From NCBI GenBank assembly GCA_963727045.1, contig CAVSES010000001.1, positions 1,178,001 to 1,242,000 of the forward strand: 64,000 nucleotides of DNA. Direction: 5' to 3'. The position numbers were made by a program, and so were the translations under genes. This stretch comes from Bog-1198 sp963727045. GTDB taxonomy: Bacteria > Pseudomonadota > Gammaproteobacteria > Steroidobacterales > Steroidobacteraceae. Shown here piece by piece: positions 62,676-64,000 of the stretch (position 1 is the first letter of the stretch; each line of letters begins with the position of its first letter). The notes under the pieces were generated by a model, which had not been told where the DNA came from, did not search any database, and was given only the letters and a program-made list of their open reading frames with translations.

Positions 62676-63125
62676 TCAAAGTTTGCCGACGAGCGTGAGC
62701 CCGGCCGGGGGCGCCGACCCCAGATAGCCGCAGCCGCCCGCGGTGTGTTTGAGATACTCGACAACCTCACCGTCGCTGCTCTTGACCGTCGGCGATGTCG
62801 AACCATCACGAAACGATTTCTTGGTCCATGCCGTGGTGTACTTGGTCGCGTCCATCTTCATGACGCTGCTGAGAAACTCCGGCTGTGCGGCGCTGTTGTC
62901 GACGGGCAGAAGCTTGACCGGTCCGGCAAACTGCTTTTCACCGAGAAACACGTCGCGCACGTCGGCCATGGTGATCGACACCCCGGCGCTGCAGGCAATA
63001 TAGATGTCACCGGCGCTTGCGGCGGGCGCCGCCCCGAGGAGCAACGAGGCCAGCGCCAGCAGGTGCGCAGACCGGTGATTGAGGGTCCCCGAGGGAGGAG
63101 CTGAGAGTTTGGTGTACATCTGCAT
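62676..63125 (-). CDS. PstS-like phosphate-type periplasmic binding protein (short)
   Basis: 149 residues with a signal peptide (HLLALASLLLGAAPAASA). Features: ITMADVRDVFLGEKQFAGPV, FLSSVMKMDATKYTTAWTKK and SSDGEVVEYLKHTAGGCGYL, the pattern of the small PstS-related proteins annotated as phosphate ABC transporter substrate-binding. At 149 residues it is about half a normal PstS and probably has only one domain. It is expressed between a porin and a chemoreceptor, so it may serve in sensing rather than transport. Confidence 0.75.
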   Translation of the reverse strand: MQMYTKLSAPPSGTLNHRSAHLLALASLLLGAAPAASAGDIYIACSAGVSITMADVRDVFLGEKQFAGPVKLLPVDNSAAQPEFLSSVMKMDATKYTTAWTKKSFRDGSTSPTVKSSDGEVVEYLKHTAGGCGYLGSAPPAGLTLVGKL

Positions 63126-63140
63126 GCCTTCCTTCGTTGC

Positions 63141-64000
63141 CTAGAAGCGAATCGCGAGCTGGGCGAGGAACTCATCGAAGCTCCCGACCGTGCGATCCGT
63201 GTAGTGCGTGTTGGCCACTTCGAATTTGACGGCGACCTTCGGGTTGAGATCGCGCCGCAATCCCGCCGCTGTCCGGTAGTAGGAGGCGCCGGTCGTCTGC
63301 AGCGCGAAATACTGATCCGTTTGATCCAGATGCGCGCGCTCGTACCGGACGTAGGGGATCATGTACGGAAGCCGGTAGCCCGCCTGCACGAAGCAGGCCT
63401 TGCTGCGGTGAGCGCCTTCGCCCTGAGTGACGTCCACATTGTCGAACCAATAGGCCTCCGAGAGCACCTCCCAGGCGTCGGTGTCGTAGACCACGTAGGT
63501 GCCCGCAACCCGGACATCGACCAGGCTCTGCGGCACTTGATTGTCGTCGATCTTCGAATCGAAGGCATCTACGCCGACCATGAGCCCCTCGACCGGACCG
63601 GAGGTCCACTGGTAACCGAGCCTGCCGCCGAAGATGAGCTTGCCGTGATCGTTGCCGCCGCTGCGCATGTCGATGAGGCCGTCGATGAGTTGCTGCCCAT
63701 TGCCCGCAAACACGTCATAGAGCAGCTTGCCGCCCTCGCCGCGGTCGGCACCGGTCAACCACGCGCCCACCGTGTGGGCGGGCATCACGCCGCCCTGATC
63801 CTCGAACATCAGGAAGCTTGGCCGGCGCAGCGCATCATTGAGCCATACCCCGTGATGAAACGCGGTGTTCACGTAGCCGTACGGCGTATGGAATCGGCCC
63901 ACCCAGACGGTCGCCGCATCGCTGAACTGGTACCCGACCTGCCCGCGCTCGATGTCGACGCCGACGGTGCCTGAGGAATCGACCTCGAAATTCACTTCGA
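63141..64000 (-). CDS. outer-membrane porin, 5' end beyond window
   Basis: The gene is read leftward and its start lies past 64000; about 286 codons are seen. Beta-barrel strands with aromatic girdles (VWVGRFHTPYGYVNTAFHHG; LIFGGRLGYQWTSGPVEG) end in LAQLAIRF, a terminal Phe typical of porins. VGRFHTPYGYVNTA near the left part recalls phosphate/anion-selective or general porins. It is the first visible gene of a porin-PstS-chemoreceptor set. Confidence 0.85.
   Translation of the reverse strand, partial: EVNFEVDSSGTVGVDIERGQVGYQFSDAATVWVGRFHTPYGYVNTAFHHGVWLNDALRRPSFLMFEDQGGVMPAHTVGAWLTGADRGEGGKLLYDVFAGNGQQLIDGLIDMRSGGNDHGKLIFGGRLGYQWTSGPVEGLMVGVDAFDSKIDDNQVPQSLVDVRVAGTYVVYDTDAWEVLSEAYWFDNVDVTQGEGAHRSKACFVQAGYRLPYMIPYVRYERAHLDQTDQYFALQTTGASYYRTAAGLRRDLNPKVAVKFEVANTHYTDRTVGSFDEFLAQLAIRF

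Noticed and set aside
1..64000. CRISPR arrays, prophage, transposons, tRNA or rRNA genes
   Set aside because: No regularly spaced repeats, transposase motifs, phage genes or cloverleaf-like RNA were seen on reading both strands.

Overview
The window is a 64 kb stretch of high-GC DNA from a free-living, Gram-negative, respiring bacterium. TonB-dependent receptor and YfiR genes, an NodT-type outer-membrane efflux lipoprotein, several outer-membrane barrels, azurin, cytochrome bd with the small subunits CydP and CydX, and PCu(A)C point to a gammaproteobacterium, perhaps near the Xanthomonadales/Nevskiales/Steroidobacterales; this placement is inferred from gene content only. No tRNA, rRNA, insertion sequence, prophage or CRISPR array was seen.

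Layout. 1-3006: the 5' end of a Gfo/Idh/MocA oxidoreductase, a PEGA-like lipoprotein, an exported beta-lactamase-fold serine hydrolase and an MFS transporter. 3076-8523 (minus): TonB receptor, YfiR and hybrid histidine kinase in an overlapping operon. 8702-9578: two small genes. 9968-21421: a dense signal-transduction island of PAS kinases, receivers, a NarL-type regulator, an EAL protein, REC-GGDEF, a stand-alone Hpt, a REC-GAF-PAS-GAF-GGDEF-EAL protein and a sigma-54 activator. 21634-28263 (minus): a YbhGFSR-type ABC efflux operon in which one permease carries two apparent frameshifts. 28410-32670: eRF1-like protein, cydP-cydA-cydB-cydX and a Crp/Fnr-like regulator. 33952-36930 (minus): tlpA-like, DUF4266, DUF3570, apbE. 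37309-39172: divergent copper-type cluster (DUF2946, CACGC barrel, PCu(A)C). 40120-41986 (minus): a Cyc2-like cytochrome-porin followed by azurin. 42857-47609: two histidine kinases. 47592-50956: GH100-like glycosidase, DksA-type zinc finger, CAP protein and small unknowns. 51161-54230: mtnA - class II aldolase - mtnK, a 5-methylthioribose/5-deoxyribose salvage operon. 54265-64000: unknown exported protein, AI-2E family transporter, two damaged response regulators, DUF883 protein, diheme protein, and a chemoreceptor / PstS-like / porin set running off the right edge.

How the genes work together. Two envelope redox modules stand out. In the first, DUF3570 carries a D-A-L-T-G-A-T motif that matches the FMN-attachment signal used by ApbE, and ApbE is encoded immediately downstream; a small lipoprotein ending in a glycine/cysteine tail and a TlpA-like thioredoxin complete the set. 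This suggests a covalently flavinylated outer-membrane protein. In the second, a Cyc2-like outer-membrane cytochrome-porin is co-directional with azurin only 13 bases away, suggesting electron flow between the cell surface and the periplasm. The first module faces a copper-handling cluster across an intergenic region holding two related palindromes. Much of the left third is devoted to phosphorelay and cyclic-di-GMP signalling.
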